Assembly: GCA_030248225.1 (NCBI GenBank)
Contig: JASANE010003329.1
Coordinates: 1 to 64,000 of the forward strand
Source: Trileptium ribeirensis
Taxonomy: Eukaryota; Nematoda; Enoplea; Enoplida; Thoracostomopsidae
Direction: 5' to 3'
DNA length: 64,000 bases
Part shown: positions 45,983 through 58,735 of the stretch, piece after piece
How positions within the stretch are numbered: position 1 is the stretch's first letter
How the letters are laid out: each line of letters begins with the position of its first letter
Translations under genes and position numbers: made by a program
Notes under the pieces: model-generated
Seen by the model: only the letters and a program-made list of their open reading frames with translations
Told to the model about the DNA's origin: nothing
Database searches by the model: none

Positions 45983-47029
45983 ATATAATCTAATATAATA
46001 TATATTTCTATAATGTAACGGTAATGTAATATATAGTATCATTGCTGTTGGGTTTACCTTAAGTAATAGTAGAAATTAATTCCGAAAAAAATGTGTTTCA
46101 ACCCTGTAACTTCTGAACTCAGTGATGAACATGCTCACTTACTATGTTGTAGGCATGTCTTCATCTAAAAATCGTAATAAGATGCTGTACTGAATAAGGT
46201 ACACCATAAAACGTTGAAAATAAAAATTTCATTTTTTCAATAAAAATTAAGTGAAAAGATCACATTGTACTTCTAATGTATACATTATATAACCATGTAA
46301 TTCTTGAAATTTTGTTGCAACTCTAGTAATAAAACAACAGATTGGGGTATTACGCTCATTTTGTTCTGTTGGGTGAAGTCTATAGGGATGAGGTTTAAAT
46401 CTATGCGGCAGCAATAACAGTGGGGTGCACATATGTCCGCCAGTTCAGGAGCAGGGGTCAAACAAAGCAACACTTCAGGCTATCAGGTGCAATTTGGATT
46501 TAGGTTATAACTAAGCCGTTTCAGCTAAAATTTTAGCAGCTGATCTGGCCTCAGGTGGCTTGCCTGTGGAAGCAGTATGCCTTAGGAAAACGGTCGTATT
46601 AAGAGACAGCGGAGCAAATCATAATTTTAGTTCAAAATTTATGTTAATTTTGTTGGGTCTTCTAGGCTATAGCCGCATTCTGACCCAATTTCCGCAAATT
46701 TGTAGTTTAACATACCATTCGAACCGCATCGACGAGCTGTAGCGCACGGTTTAAAGTCATGGCAAATGGTTCATATGTTAAACAGCTACAGCCATTTAAA
46801 TAAACTCCAAAGACTTCTCTAACTTGTGAAGTCAAGAATTCAGCTGATTTTGACATTTTAGTTACATTATATAATAATATAATTATTGAATTATAAGATA
46901 TAATTACATTACTATAATATGGAACTATATCATAGGTGCGAATAAGGATAGAGCAAAAGATTACCCCTAACGCGCCATTCAAGACACATTTACCCTCCCG
47001 GAAGGCTCAACAACAAACCCAAGCAAGCA
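45983..47029. other. Intergenic; nothing assigned
   Basis: AT-rich, with a palindromic tataatctaatataatatata patch near 45970-46010. No gene was supported. Confidence 0.35.
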
Positions 47030-47460
47030 ACGATTTGGGAAATTTGACAAAAACTTGACAAAATGCAAAATTTTATCCAAAATAAGGGAAATTAGCAAAA
47101 AAATTGAGGACCATTGGAGAAAATTTTAGGGGAAATTGGAAAAATTACGAGCACTTGTAATTTAGAAAATTTACCTTCCACTAACTTTCCCCTCAAAGAG
47201 AATATCCTCTCCACCACCGAAACTATCAACCCCTAATTTACGGACCTCGAGCCCCTATGCATTATGTAATTGCATAACAATTATTTATTTTGCGGTCATT
47301 AGTTCACTAGTATATAGCTGTGAGAATATGGGCATACCCTGCAGCAATTTTGACATTCTATCTACCTGCGATACACGACCCCCACAACCGCACTGCCGCC
47401 CCCGTGCCACTGGCTACCAACCTGAGGCCTCGGACCTTGAGTATGTATGTCTAAGACTGT
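47030..47460. repeat. Dispersed repeat, copy 1 (purine-rich half then C-rich half)
   Basis: A gggaaatt/gacaaaa-rich stretch is followed by C-rich DNA ending ggctaccaacctgaggcctc and ccttgagtatg. The same order is seen at 54030-54310 (ending ggctacccaagccctggcac, ccttgagcacg) and partly at 56640-56830 and 57560-57725. Confidence 0.5.
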
Positions 47461-48576
47461 TCGTAACAAAATTCGATTGCGAACGACGCACTAGCATAAT
47501 ATTGCAGTTACATATACCCGTAACTGCTACTGTCGCTAACATGCTACGAGAAAACTATTGTCACTGCATTTATGTTAGATTCTATTGTCGCTACAATGGC
47601 ATTGAGCAAGCTATTGATGTTGCAGCAACAATATGGTTTCTTTGGTGGGTACACTGAAGGCAAACGTTATTGCAACATCAATATTTATGCGCAACGCTAT
47701 TGTTGAACCAAAAATAGAAAATCATTATACTCTGCAATAATATAACGAAAACGTATCGTCTTTGCAATAGCTTACGGTGTGCTTTGTGAATGACGCATAA
47801 GATGTAAATTGTGTTGTACAAATGTTTAAATATGCTACAAAACAACGAAATATCACATTTAACTATAATTTGTAGAGCCGTTTCTAGTTCAAATATATTG
47901 TATCATTGAAATGCTTACCAAGTTGTATAAATAACAATTGAACGATTAAATAAACACACAGCTTAAATGTGGTTTGGTTGTGGTGACACATTCCAGTGAT
48001 TGACACAATGTTGAAGCTAAAATTCAAAAATAACCCGAAACTATACAGTGGCCAATTTCACAACGCTTATTAATTAAAATCATTTACATAGAATTCGGAA
48101 CAGAATTCCCAATACTGTTAAAAGGAAATTTTAAAAACATCTACTGCTATACAAATTCGTGGTAGTAACAATGTTATATCATATTCATATTCGTAAAGAC
48201 CATAGAAGCCTTAAGAATGATAAACGCCAGAGATGCTTGCCTTAAGCCGTAGTTAGCTCCCGGATTGCTAAGATTTGTTTTTGATTTTATATATCAAATT
48301 ATAAAACTCGTGGTCTTTCTACTTAAGCGACGTTCACATTAAGATGCGGGCAATGACTGCGAAAGTTGCAGTGTAAATTTAATCTGTAATTATGAAAGTG
48401 CCTGTTGGGGCTGGTGCCTTTTTCACCACAAAATTTTTCCTTTTTCTTTTCCATAAAGGCCGCCCCCACGCCGCCCTGGTATTCCCTGTCGCCCTCGGCA
48501 TGGCATATGAGCGTATGAGTACGTAAACTAAATATATATATATAACTTGTTATATGTAATATAAAACCTAGCTATG

Positions 48577-49352
48577 TATTTACCTATAAACATATAAAAT
48601 ATATTAAACCTATATAATTATCAAAATTCACCCATATCCCTCCACATCCCAAAACCCCAAATTTTATACCTAAAAAACTCCTAAAACCTGTTTCTTTCTT
48701 TTAAATATCACTTTTCCCAACAAATATCCCATATTCACCCACCCTCTCCTTCTAAAACCAAAATTCTACCCAAAATATATTTTTCTCATTTTTCTACTAA
48801 AATTCAAACCCCTTCTCCTCACCCAAACCTCCATCAATTCTCCTAAAATTTTCATATCTTTGTCACATTACCACCCCCATCCACATATTAAACCCCCTCC
48901 TTCCCCTTCTTCTTATTTCCTATAAATCAACCCTTTCCAAAAATATCCTTTTTCTCCCCTTTTTCTCCATTTTTCAAATATCCCCCATTCCCTCAAAATT
49001 CAACCCCTATCCCCTAAATTTTAATATCGTTTTTCCCTTACCACCCCTATTCATATATCTACTCCACCCCTTTTCCACCTCTCTATTTTTCATAAATTTC
49101 ACCTTTCCTTAAAATTCCAATTTTCTCCAATTTTTCACATTTTTCTAACATCTTCCATTTTATCAAATCTTAACCCCCACTCCTCAAATTTAAAATACAA
49201 CTTCCCCTACTTACCCCCTTCATCTTATTAAAATTTCACAATCCCCTTCTTTATACTTTTCTCAAACCACACCCCAAATTTCTACCCCTTTTCTCCTTCT
49301 AAATTTTTCTTCAAAATTCATCTAAATAATATAATAAACATATAATATATCT
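48577..49352. repeat. G-less satellite (776 bp with three G on the plus strand)
   Basis: By eye only three G occur on the plus strand in 776 bp (at 48690, 48862 and 49029), although C is abundant. Weak repeats with a period of about 170 bp are visible: ttaccaccccc or ttacc-cccc segments near 48870, 49040 and 49212, and ttttctcc-tttttc segments near 48781, 48953 and 49126. It is therefore an old satellite under strong strand-specific base bias. The minus strand is nearly C-free and has many GGG/GGGG runs. Confidence 0.9.
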
Positions 49353-51060
49353 GTTATATTCGCGGCAAGCGCGTGTATTTTAATCCAGTATGGTACTGTT
49401 TGCTAGCGCCTACGGGGCGAGGTGATTCTTACTAGTTATTCTACTTGTTTTGGATAATGAATTATATTGTATTGGATTATGTAGTGTGCTATTATTAGTT
49501 TTAGTTTCGAATTAATTACCTAGCTATGCTTAGGAACGGTTTCATGAGTTTAGCTTACGTGGCGTTTTCGTGGAGCGAGCGCTAAAGTTTAATTCGGTTT
49601 TTTTGTGTTTTAAGACCGACGGAGTTGTTTTGCAATAATTATGTTTTAATTAATTAGAGTTTAGGACTACCTAGCTAAGGCCTGTTACGAGAACAGGGTG
49701 TTTTACGTTTGAATGCGATGCATATATGGTTTTCCTACAATTGTTGCGATGAGTAGTGATCGAGTTAGAATTTTTAGTGGCTAGGAAGCGCTGCTTGGCG
49801 GAGATTGCTGGAAAGGTTGCCACTTATTTACTTTACGTGTTTATAATATTTTGGTTACGAGAAAATTTACAGCGTTTGCTAACGGGTTGATGCGTGAATT
49901 TGTCGACTTGGGATGAGACCTTTAACGATTTTCTCGCATAGAAATTAATTATAACCACAATAATTGCATTCAGTGAACATTACCGGTATTTTTGCCTATT
50001 ATCCTTTACTGTGTTTATGGTTACCTAGCTAACCGCGGATTTTCTGATTTTGAATTTAACTTCAAATTACCGAGCGTTAGATTGGAAGTGATTATTGATT
50101 AGATACTATTGCCTTCCTGTTCGAGTACAAGGGCCGTGTAGAAAAGTGTTAAATACAGGTGTTATACTGCCGCACCGGGTAAAAACACCTGTGGTAACCG
50201 TTATTAGCTAGAAAAGGGTGTGTGTCACGGACGTATTATTCTTTCCTACTAACTATCCTCTATATGCGTAATAATTACGGGTGATATCGAATTGTGTTCT
50301 TTACGTAAAGCTTAAAGGAGTGCTACGAAACCTATTTAGATGCTCGAACTTTAAGTCTAGCCAACTGACCGAAGGTTTAATTTCAACTCTGGTGTTAATC
50401 TATATATTTTTCGTTTCCTTTCTTCTTGCGAATAAACATCAGCGAATCGCAGCTTAGGAGCGCCGTGGAAAATCAGCGCTCCGTTATAGTTATAAATAAA
50501 CGTTTAAGACCCGTTGGCTGTCGTTGAACTCGATAAAAAAGATCGCAATAAATCTACATCGGTGTGTGCTGCGCTGTTAAAGTCTTTGGAGTAACCCCGA
50601 AGTAGGAGGCACTAGCAAACTGTCACCCCTTTCCTGGTACGCCAGACCCCGAACTCGCGCACCCCAGCTGTCACTGTAGTATTAATTGGTGGCCGGAATT
50701 CTGTCTTTCGTGTGTTATAGTGGTCGCTGGGGGTCGGAGCGTCGCGTAAGCAAGAAGCTACACCGCCGCAGAAATAAATTTAGCTCCGACAGTGCCTACC
50801 TAGCTTTATACAAAGGCAGTTGCTCGCTGTTTGAAGCATTAACCGCACCAAAATCTCGGCGCGGTATAGTAATGTTTGTCCTGTAACACGTGTTCGTGAA
50901 ATTTATATTTCATCTGCAGAGCTTCTCATGGCTTCCTTACAGCAACGACACCATGTTGGTTTGGTGAAGTAATGAAAGTGGGCAGTAGTGACACTGCAGT
51001 CAAACGGGTAATTCCTAGGTACCGTCACCACTTGTACCTTCCCCAGATTACTGCAATTAT
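49353..51060. other. Unassigned, compositionally distinct from flanks
   Basis: T/G-richer, more complex sequence directly after the G-less tract. gccgcaccgggtaaaaacacc near 50190 is similar to gccgccgcagggtaaaaacacc near 19475, which suggests a dispersed element. No coding frame was recognised. Confidence 0.4.
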
Positions 51061-51070
51061 AAAATGGCGA

Positions 51071-51108
51071 TATAAAAGGCGGTTGTCCTTATCTAACTAG
51101 GTCAGTTT
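51071..51108 (+). promoter_or_regulatory. Core promoter candidate: TATA box and TCAGTT initiator
   Basis: TATAAAAG at 51071-51078 and TCAGTT at 51102-51107, about 33 bp from the first T to the initiator A. TCAGT is the arthropod initiator consensus. A short ORF and an AATAAA follow within 600 bp. Confidence 0.45.
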
Positions 51109-51430
51109 AAATCGGATTCGACGATCTCTCAGAATGTTCATCGATATAGAATTTGGTGTCTTCCGTTTAGGTCCGAATTTGTACATATACACCTTGGATT
51201 AATTCAGCTAAAACGTTCCTTTACGTTATAAGTATCATACAAATTAAACATCCATAATTTATGATAATTTTGGATAATTTGATGATACACACCTACGTTT
51301 TTCTAACACCATTAATCGCTCTACCCGTACGTAGTCTGTACTACAGAATATATACATATTTTAATATGGAAATGGAAGAATACAAACAAAATGTTTATTT
51401 TAATCCCAACCCAAGCAGTATCCCAACTGA

Positions 51431-51673
51431 TTGGCAAAATTTAAACTGATTTTGGTGTGCAAATTTGTTTTTACCTCAATCATTTTGAGCTTAATATCAA
51501 CAGCAGGACCGACTTCACGAACTAGCTATCCTACTGATCCTATAAAGTGGAGCATTTATTTTCCTAAATCCAACCGTCTGCCAACCGTATTGCATTTACA
51601 CTGTTTCACTGAAACAAGCTTCTGTACAATATGTGAATGTTGTCGAAACGCTGAAAAGTTGGGTCTTGTGTAA
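51431..51673 (+). CDS. Possible small secreted protein (80 residues)
   Basis: The start MAKFKLILVCKFVFTSIILS has a basic residue pair then a hydrophobic core, like a signal peptide. A Pro/Ser/Thr-rich segment and a Cys cluster (CFTETSFCTICECC) follow. The AATAAA at 51673-51678 overlaps the stop codon, and the promoter candidate lies 330 bp upstream. Another ATG upstream (51261) opens a short unrelated frame, which weakens the case. I do not recognise the protein; an element terminal repeat with promoter and poly(A) signal is the main alternative. Confidence 0.3.
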   Translation: MAKFKLILVCKFVFTSIILSLISTAGPTSRTSYPTDPIKWSIYFPKSNRLPTVLHLHCFTETSFCTICECCRNAEKLGLV

Positions 51674-51892
51674 ATAAAACGGTATCAAATATATTTTTGT
51701 GTGACATTGTTTTCGGATATTGTCTGCATCCGGTACATGTATAATAGCTTAGCAACAACTCATAAGTACAAATCTACATTCGTAACCAGAGTTGGCATAT
51801 GTATTGTCATTATTAATTTATGAAGCATAGATGGATGCAATTTTTAGTCTCAGAGGTTGTCATTGTTTCACCCCTCAAAAACGGCGACTGAC

Positions 51893-51959
51893 TTGCGATG
51901 TGAAACTAGTGGTAAATACCGCAGCTTCACTCGAAAACGCGAAATAGCATTTGAATTGA
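51893..51959 (-). CDS. Ig-like domain exon, strand F region (minus strand)
   Basis: Acceptor cttcacgacag, one base completing Ser, then QFKCYFAFSSEAAVFTTSFT and SQ, before donor gtcagt. The phase fits the exon at 52331-52410. F-K-C-Y-F is a typical strand F pattern. Without this splice the frame stops six codons later. Confidence 0.45.
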
Positions 51960-52330
51960 CTGTCGTGAAGATTGCAAGTTTTACAGTCATATTTTATAAT
52001 GTACATATATACGCAATACGCTGAGCCGTAAAATTGGCAGCGTCCGGTCGTTTTCACACAAAAGTTCCAAAGTTTTTAAAACCGATTTTTTATATCTTCT
52101 TACAGTTAATTATTTAAATTTATGTAAATTGTGAACACTAAAAAGACACTTTTCGATAAAAAACTTTAATATTCTAAAAAATCAAACAAATTCGAGAACT
52201 AAAGCTTGTTGATTAAACTTATCTCATGTTGAAGTGCTGCAGCGTATAAATATTGTAGACATTTGGATTACACAAGTGAAACGATTTGACTTCAAAGCGA
52301 CCTATTTTAAAGGTGAGAAACATAACATAC

Positions 52331-52410
52331 CTTATGGCGTATAGTTCTATCTTCGGCTTCACATGAACTGTCCACTTTACTGCAAGCGGATTGTCTCTAA
52401 TCAACTCAAA
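52331..52410 (-). CDS. Ig-like domain exon (minus strand)
   Basis: Acceptor tttatgatcatag, phase 0, FELIRDNPLAVKWTVHVKPK then IELYAI and two bases before a strong donor (ATAAG then gtatgt). The Trp in V-K-W-T-V and the join to QFKCYF suggest strands C to F of an Ig-like domain. The earlier part of the domain was not found with confidence; a frame at 52537-52760 (VDSKMSFQQIW ... LVKCCREVV) after a TTACAG acceptor is a candidate. Confidence 0.5.
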
Positions 52411-52760
52411 CTATGATCATAAAGTACCAATTAGAGAAAAATATATTGTAATAGAACTCATCTCAAAATGACATTCTCACACACACTGTAATTTGCTAAG
52501 TTAAATGTATTTTCAACTTTGACAAATTGTGTTTTCTTAACAAGAATTTTCGTAATATTCGGAAAAAATAATTACAAAAACAGAATGGACAACTTCGCGG
52601 CAACATTTTACTAAATGGCGATCTCCAGAATCTAGCAGCACAAATATTTTTGCATTTTGTAAACTGTGCCAAATCTGCTGGAATGACATTTTGCTGTCAA
52701 CCTGTAATACACAATTTATTTGGAACACGTCAGGCCTTCCGTGTAATTTGCATTGCAATT

Positions 52761-54029
52761 ATAGTCTTCTGTTTAAAATTATACTTGCTAATTGACATTC
52801 AGAACGTTGGATTAGCGCAAACGTCAGCAAGTTGTTTCTACGTTTATTCGTTGACGTTCATATAATCTGACGTTCAATTGAGGGATCAAAATGTCTGCAC
52901 AATTTGCGTTCAAGTTATCGGAATCCAGAAGATACGGAACTACGCTACCCCGTAACGGCTAATCGTGTGCTTTTAATTCTAAATTTTGGTTACAGCTTTT
53001 TGCTGTTCCTAATGACCAGACTGTTTCACCGTTCCTTATCATTTTTTGAACATCTCGCCCTCATGAAATTTATCTAAAATCTACATTTTGGCTTAAAATA
53101 TTATAGAACTGAAATTTCTATAAATCTTGCGAAAATCGGCAGCACTTTGGGGACATCTTGTTCAATTTCTAAGTATTATGATAAAAACTGCGAAGTCTCA
53201 CACATAATATTCAGTAAGGTTCAAATTAAGACTGAACTTAGGTAATATTTACACATATATTTATTTATATACCAAAAGCAAATGCCAGGAATTATACCCT
53301 GTGATAGAATAAAATTTCAAATTGCAAACTTAGATTCCCTAATGCCTATCAACATTGCACACGAATTATTCAGTGTTCGCGAATAAATCTAATGCAATAG
53401 TGACATTACAAACGTATAGTCACGCTTTTGCTGTTACTGACCAAAATTGACCTTAATTCAAATTCAACATATTTTCGTATTTAAAGTAATTTTACTTCAA
53501 CTTTCACGGATACCTTCATGGTTACAATTCAATCCCAAAGCAGAGTGTTCGCCAACGCTTTTCCATAGAATTTCAATAAAGGAAAGCGTTCGTTAACAAT
53601 AGTTATGCGAAATTTCAAAATAAGATGGTTGGTAAAGGTCACATTAAGTTAACCCACCCATACATACCCGTGATAATTGTGCCTTTTAAGTTAGGTACCA
53701 TAGCTGAAACGCAGTCACGAATAGCGTTATTGAGCGTCAGAAACCGGTTTGCTGTAAAATGTGCAGAATATTATTAAACTTTGTCTTTTTATACAACTTT
53801 TGTTCAAGAAGTAGAACTTTTAGTAATTTGCATTAAGATCCTGGCGTATCTACCGTGCATGATAATGGTGGGAATTAAGTTACCTTAAGACGACCCTCCT
53901 GCCACCCTCCCTGGTGCTGAGCGGCGATTGCTCCCACCTGAGAGAAGGCCCCACGCCCATATGGCACTGAAGTGGCCACTTCTCGACCCGGTGCCAAAGA
54001 TGCCGCCATGTCCAACCCTCTGCGCGACG
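52761..54029. other. Intergenic or intronic; nothing assigned
   Basis: No exon with good borders and no clear repeat except the start of a C-rich patch at 53890-54010. Confidence 0.35.
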
Positions 54030-54310
54030 TAAAATTTCAAATGTCACGAAAATTGGACAAAATTAGCACAACTAGCCAGAAATTGGCAAACATTACCGAA
54101 CATTAGTACAACGTAGCGAACGTTTACAAAAATGAAAAATATACATTTAAAAATTCGACATTTATCCTACAACTTTAGCACTCCCACCACCCAGGTGAAC
54201 CGTTCTGTGACATAGAAGACCGACCTTCCTCTCCGGCACCGGCTACCCAAGCCCTGGCACCTCAGACCTTGAGCACGTGAAGTACCTACCATATGTCTAG
54301 TTATTCGAGG
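54030..54310. repeat. Dispersed repeat, copy 2
   Basis: aaattggacaaaattagc-like purine-rich DNA followed by a C-rich part ending in cctcagaccttgagcacg, in the same order as at 47030-47460. Confidence 0.5.
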
Positions 54311-54937
54311 AGGTTGGTAACTGATAGAAACGGCCTAAGCAACGCTCCACTCGTGGCGTACGTATTCTGTGAGACGCAATTTTTGCATGGCCTAATAGCG
54401 AAAGACATTTTGTCGAAGATCTAATAGCATAGCCCGACCCATGCCATTTCAACTATAGATCCTCAGGCCATTAAGTCTTCAGAAAGACAATATCATGACT
54501 AGTATTGACTCTCAAAGCGAATGAAAACCGGAGGATGTGCCGGCTACAGTGGTCATAGACACTACCGCAACGATTTCCAAGCCAAACGGCCGACCAACAG
54601 CACAACTCGGCACACGCCATTCGATCTATATAGTAATCATAACTTTCTACAAAATTTTAATTTCGGTCGGCCAACACCGACATCTAGACGGTTCAACGCC
54701 CGGGCGACGGCAAGAAGTCTCTTTCGTTGCAATACAAATTTATTATTCGCAAATGCTTCTTTATCATTTGTTCAAAAATTCATTGCCATACCAAAGTATT
54801 TCATGGCGTGCCGTGAAACGGAAAATTCATGACCATTTCTTTTTTGTCTGTCACTGTCATTCATAGCTCATCTGTTGTAGAATGGAAATTGAGAATTTTT
54901 TGATCGACAGCAAAAGTTATAACAATGCGCCCTTTAG

Positions 54938-55246
54938 TTGCAAACGGCTCCGGCCACATCTTCGGGGTTAAATTGCAAAAAAAACAGGTTTAATAGGGTT
55001 CTTTGTCAAATATTGCCATGCGGGTACCAGTCTTTCGCAACCCATATCTTGAGAAACAGGCTTCATGTCGAAAAACCACATCCAGTCGGAATTAGCTCAT
55101 CGGGATATACATCTATTTTTAACTTGATTTTTTGTGAGATCGCTGCTTGGTCCGTTGCAGGTCCGAATATAGTTCAGCGACCCTTTGCCAGAAATAGCAA
55201 TTTTTCAAATGTCGCCGTGTTATTCCTTGTTTATATTTTAGAATGA
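54938..55246 (+). CDS. Unrecognised ORF (about 102 codons), conserved with a decayed copy at 45 kb
   Basis: An open frame from near 54938 to TGA at 55246 containing PATSSGLNCKKNRF, RVLCQILPCGYQSFA, ISSSGYTSIFN and FCEIAAWSVAGPNIV, then QRPFARNSNF. The inverted copy near 45.1-45.4 kb differs mostly by conservative changes in this frame, which is evidence that the frame was once translated. The family is unknown to me; a transposon-encoded protein fragment is most likely. It is on the strand opposite to the Ig-like exons. Confidence 0.35.
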   Translation: MQTAPATSSGLNCKKNRFNRVLCQILPCGYQSFATHILRNRLHVEKPHPVGISSSGYTSIFNLIFCEIAAWSVAGPNIVQRPFARNSNFSNVAVLFLVYILE

Positions 55247-55763
55247 GCGCGTATTATGTTATAAAGCACTCTGAGTACGATGGTTTTACTATTCGGAGTT
55301 AAACTTGACTATATTATGCCTTCTCATAGTGTATTGAGAGTTTTACGGTCAACGAAGCAGAATTTCAAATTGTAATATGTTTTCACTTTTTTGGTTATAA
55401 TTTCGTGCAGTTTGTAAACAATGGTTTGTAGGTTTTTCTGAACGCTGAGTATATATAATGTATATTTCATGCCTTCTGATACGTTTTAATGGTTTTAGCC
55501 TAGGGTCAATGTACCCGAATTCTATGACATAATGTTGTGTTCGGTTGTTTTGTTTCGTATTGAGTACAGCGCACCAACTTTGGTTTATATATAGGGTTTT
55601 CAGCATACTGAATACGATGATTCAGTTATCTAGAGACCAGCACGTGCATTTATCTTATGCGTTTCAGAGAGATTTTAGAGACAATGAACGCGATATGTCT
55701 TCAGTAGTATGTTGTCAGTAGTAGTATGCAGAGAATCAAGAATTGTTCATATAAGTTTTTCGT

Positions 55764-55866
55764 TTGGAGTAACCGGAAATCGGGTTGCGATTCCGGTGGA
55801 AATCGCATTGCGGTTGCGGTTTCTGTAAGAGACAAAACGATACCGGAACCGCAATTTCGGTTTAAA
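55764..55866. mobile_element. hAT element end fragment
   Basis: ggagtaaccggaaatcgg, ccgg-tggaaatcg, gcggttgcggtttc and ataccggaaccgcaatttcgg follow the same order as the right end of the element at 34603-35767 read inward. Only the end is present. Confidence 0.65.
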
Positions 55867-55929
55867 ATTATTTATAATTTTGCACATTTTTGCTACGGCC
55901 CGAACGTAGGTTATATACATAGCGATCAA

Positions 55930-58735
55930 GTTCCCATGCAACCAAATAAAATAAAGTATTAACTCAACAAATCGCCCAGTAAAACGTAAGTACGCCAGAT
56001 ATTTTCAGTATAGATTTTTCATCTTGTCCCTGTAAGAAATAGATGTCTTCAGCTTAGCCAGGTGAATGTTTGTAGGAACTGTTTCCCCAGTCAAAGTTCG
56101 CTGCGTATGTTCGAAGTTAGTACAACTTGATATGCGAATATAGTATGGATCGTTTAGACGTACTCAAACCTCCAACATCATGCACCACACCATAAACAAT
56201 AAATTCTCGTCAATGCTGCAACTATAAACGGCATCCTGATCGACAGATAAATGTTGTTTTAACGCATCTTAATCGCAGTACATTCATTTCTTTATTCATA
56301 GCTGCTTCCAACTGCAATATAAATATCTGTACAATTCCCAACTACCGTTTGCAGTTGGACCTTGTGTCATTTAAATGTGAGTAAGGGCTCAAAATAAGCC
56401 CTGATGCGAACTGGTGCGGTTTTGAAACTTATATTGCTCGCTTCACATGTTTAGCTATTGTCACTGATAAACCTTTTTCACGGTTTGCGTTGTAAAGCTT
56501 GTAAATTTGCGAGCTTTCAATTTAACGTTTATAACTCCGGTCCGGTACAAGTTCACGTGCTGTTTTACATATAGGGGCATAAAAAATATTTTCTTTTATA
56601 TCTCTACTTTCAGGTAGTACAACTCGTCTCCCCTACCGACCTTACCGCACCGTAAAATTACGCGAACATTGGAAAACATGTAGAAAAATAGGCATAAATT
56701 GCTAAAAACTAGGGATCATTTTATTAAACACTATGGGAAATAGCAAAACTGGGGGAAATTATTTACTTTCAAAAAGTTACACATTCAACCATCCCGAGGA
56801 AGGCTGAAGTTTGTGTACCCCCGCCAGCAGCTAGTGTCCTTGATATTATAAAAAGTTACACATAATTAAAATTCAGTTTCAAAAAATACTACACAAATGT
56901 TTTTTGCATCGATTTGCTAAGTATATAACGACACGTACTCAGATGATTTGGGTCCTGTGACCAATGACCAAGCGCAAATAAACGCAGCGATCTACCTGCA
57001 ATGATGATATGAATATCTAAGTTAAATCGGATGAATTACTGAAGCTGCTCACTTACACGACGCTAGCTTTAAAAAATGGTTCACTCGCAATGGTAAGTCA
57101 CTAACAATAAACATTATCGCCGTCGCAGAAACATTAAAAACTATCCGCAATGGTTTTCCAGAATTTATTGGAATCGGCATGGACATCATCTGCGATTCGG
57201 ACGTTTATTCTATTCCCTATAGAGACTGATGTACCAGTAATATCAAAAACGATTACATTATTGCTGCGCCAAAAACATTCTGTCATAAAAAGCTAATCAA
57301 GAATCTGCCCTCTGAATTTCGCAAAAATATATAAAAGATAGCAACATTTTTTTAATTCGAGTTGTTTAAATGGCATATTGTTACTATTTCACATTTTAAA
57401 CGCGATTAGCATTAAACGAGTTGAGCAAATAATAGTGTCTACAGATAAGAATGTTATCAAACCTTGGTAATATAAGCCAAAGCAATCGGTTTGGGTAAAT
57501 GATTTTAGGCACAACAACCGTACATGGTCATACAGGGTAAATACGGTTACCCCATCCAAAGCATCGGATTCACTCGGTGCAAAGCGCCCCCTCCCTCCCC
57601 TTTGGCAGGTACACTAATGTCTCCCCAGGCGCCGCCGCAGTGACCGAGCCCATAGGCTGTGCATCCCCCATCACCCGCGAAAATGCTATCCACACCTGGG
57701 ACCTCAAACATCAAGCATGTTTGCCCAATAACATATTCGTAATACACAGCAATGCGATTCAGAAATATCTCCCATGAAAAATTTTACTGGTCACAGGTCG
57801 CCAGTCACTGTAATGTAAGGTCGAACGGGATGTAGCTTAATAATTAAGTATTACACGATAGTTTTTGTAGGATTCACGATACAGATGACATATATGGTCA
57901 TACTAAGCTATAATTTTGATATTCTTCATCACTTTGAATCGATTTCAGTAGCGATTCATTTTCCTGTTGAAAAATTGCGAACAATTAATTCGGTTCGGTA
58001 AGTTATTAGGTGACCTGACACTTAGCATGAGTTGTCCATTGTCTTCGTTCAGCAAGTGGATATCGTTTACCTTGAAACATGAATAAAAACATTGGAAGTA
58101 ATGACGTAGTAATATGACACATACAATTGCTAATTTGCTACGAATTTCCGTATAGCCAATTTTACATCAACATTTCTAATACATTTTACCTTTACAAATG
58201 AAACACATTTGGTGTTCCTCTGCTTACAGCTATCCTGAGACACATTGTGTCCATTGTTTAGGCAAAAATTCTAAGTTACGTATCGAAAGCCGATTATCCT
58301 GTATTTCACTAAAGCCTTCAGGATTACATTGTTGATCATACATTTTTTTAGTATTACTGATAAAAAGTAAAGACATTACAAAATAAAGCAATTCCGTGGC
58401 AGTTATAATATCTCTTTATGCACTATAAAATACTATACCTATCTTCTATCTGAGGAATGTTTATTACCTGACCGACTAGATTTCGGTCATAATGCATTGA
58501 TTAAAAAAACTTAACTTCAAATAAGCTTCAGCTGACTTTTCTAAATCCGCAGGAATCATTGAGATGACGCCGTGCTCATTGCACTTAGATCCGTCTTTGC
58601 TGCATCTTTTCCACGAATAGCTAAAAATTTAGATGCTAACAATATAAGAGATTTGGGTTGTTTGTAAATGGGACAGCAGTATATATATTATTTGGTATTG
58701 AAGTTTCAATAGTTATTCTGTAAAAACCATGGACA
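55930..58735. other. No gene assigned; two dispersed repeat pieces
   Basis: Purine-rich DNA at 56640-56830 and a C-rich piece at 57560-57725 (ending cacacctgggacctcaaac) resemble halves of the repeat at 47030 and 54030. The rest is AT-rich without supported exons. Confidence 0.4.
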
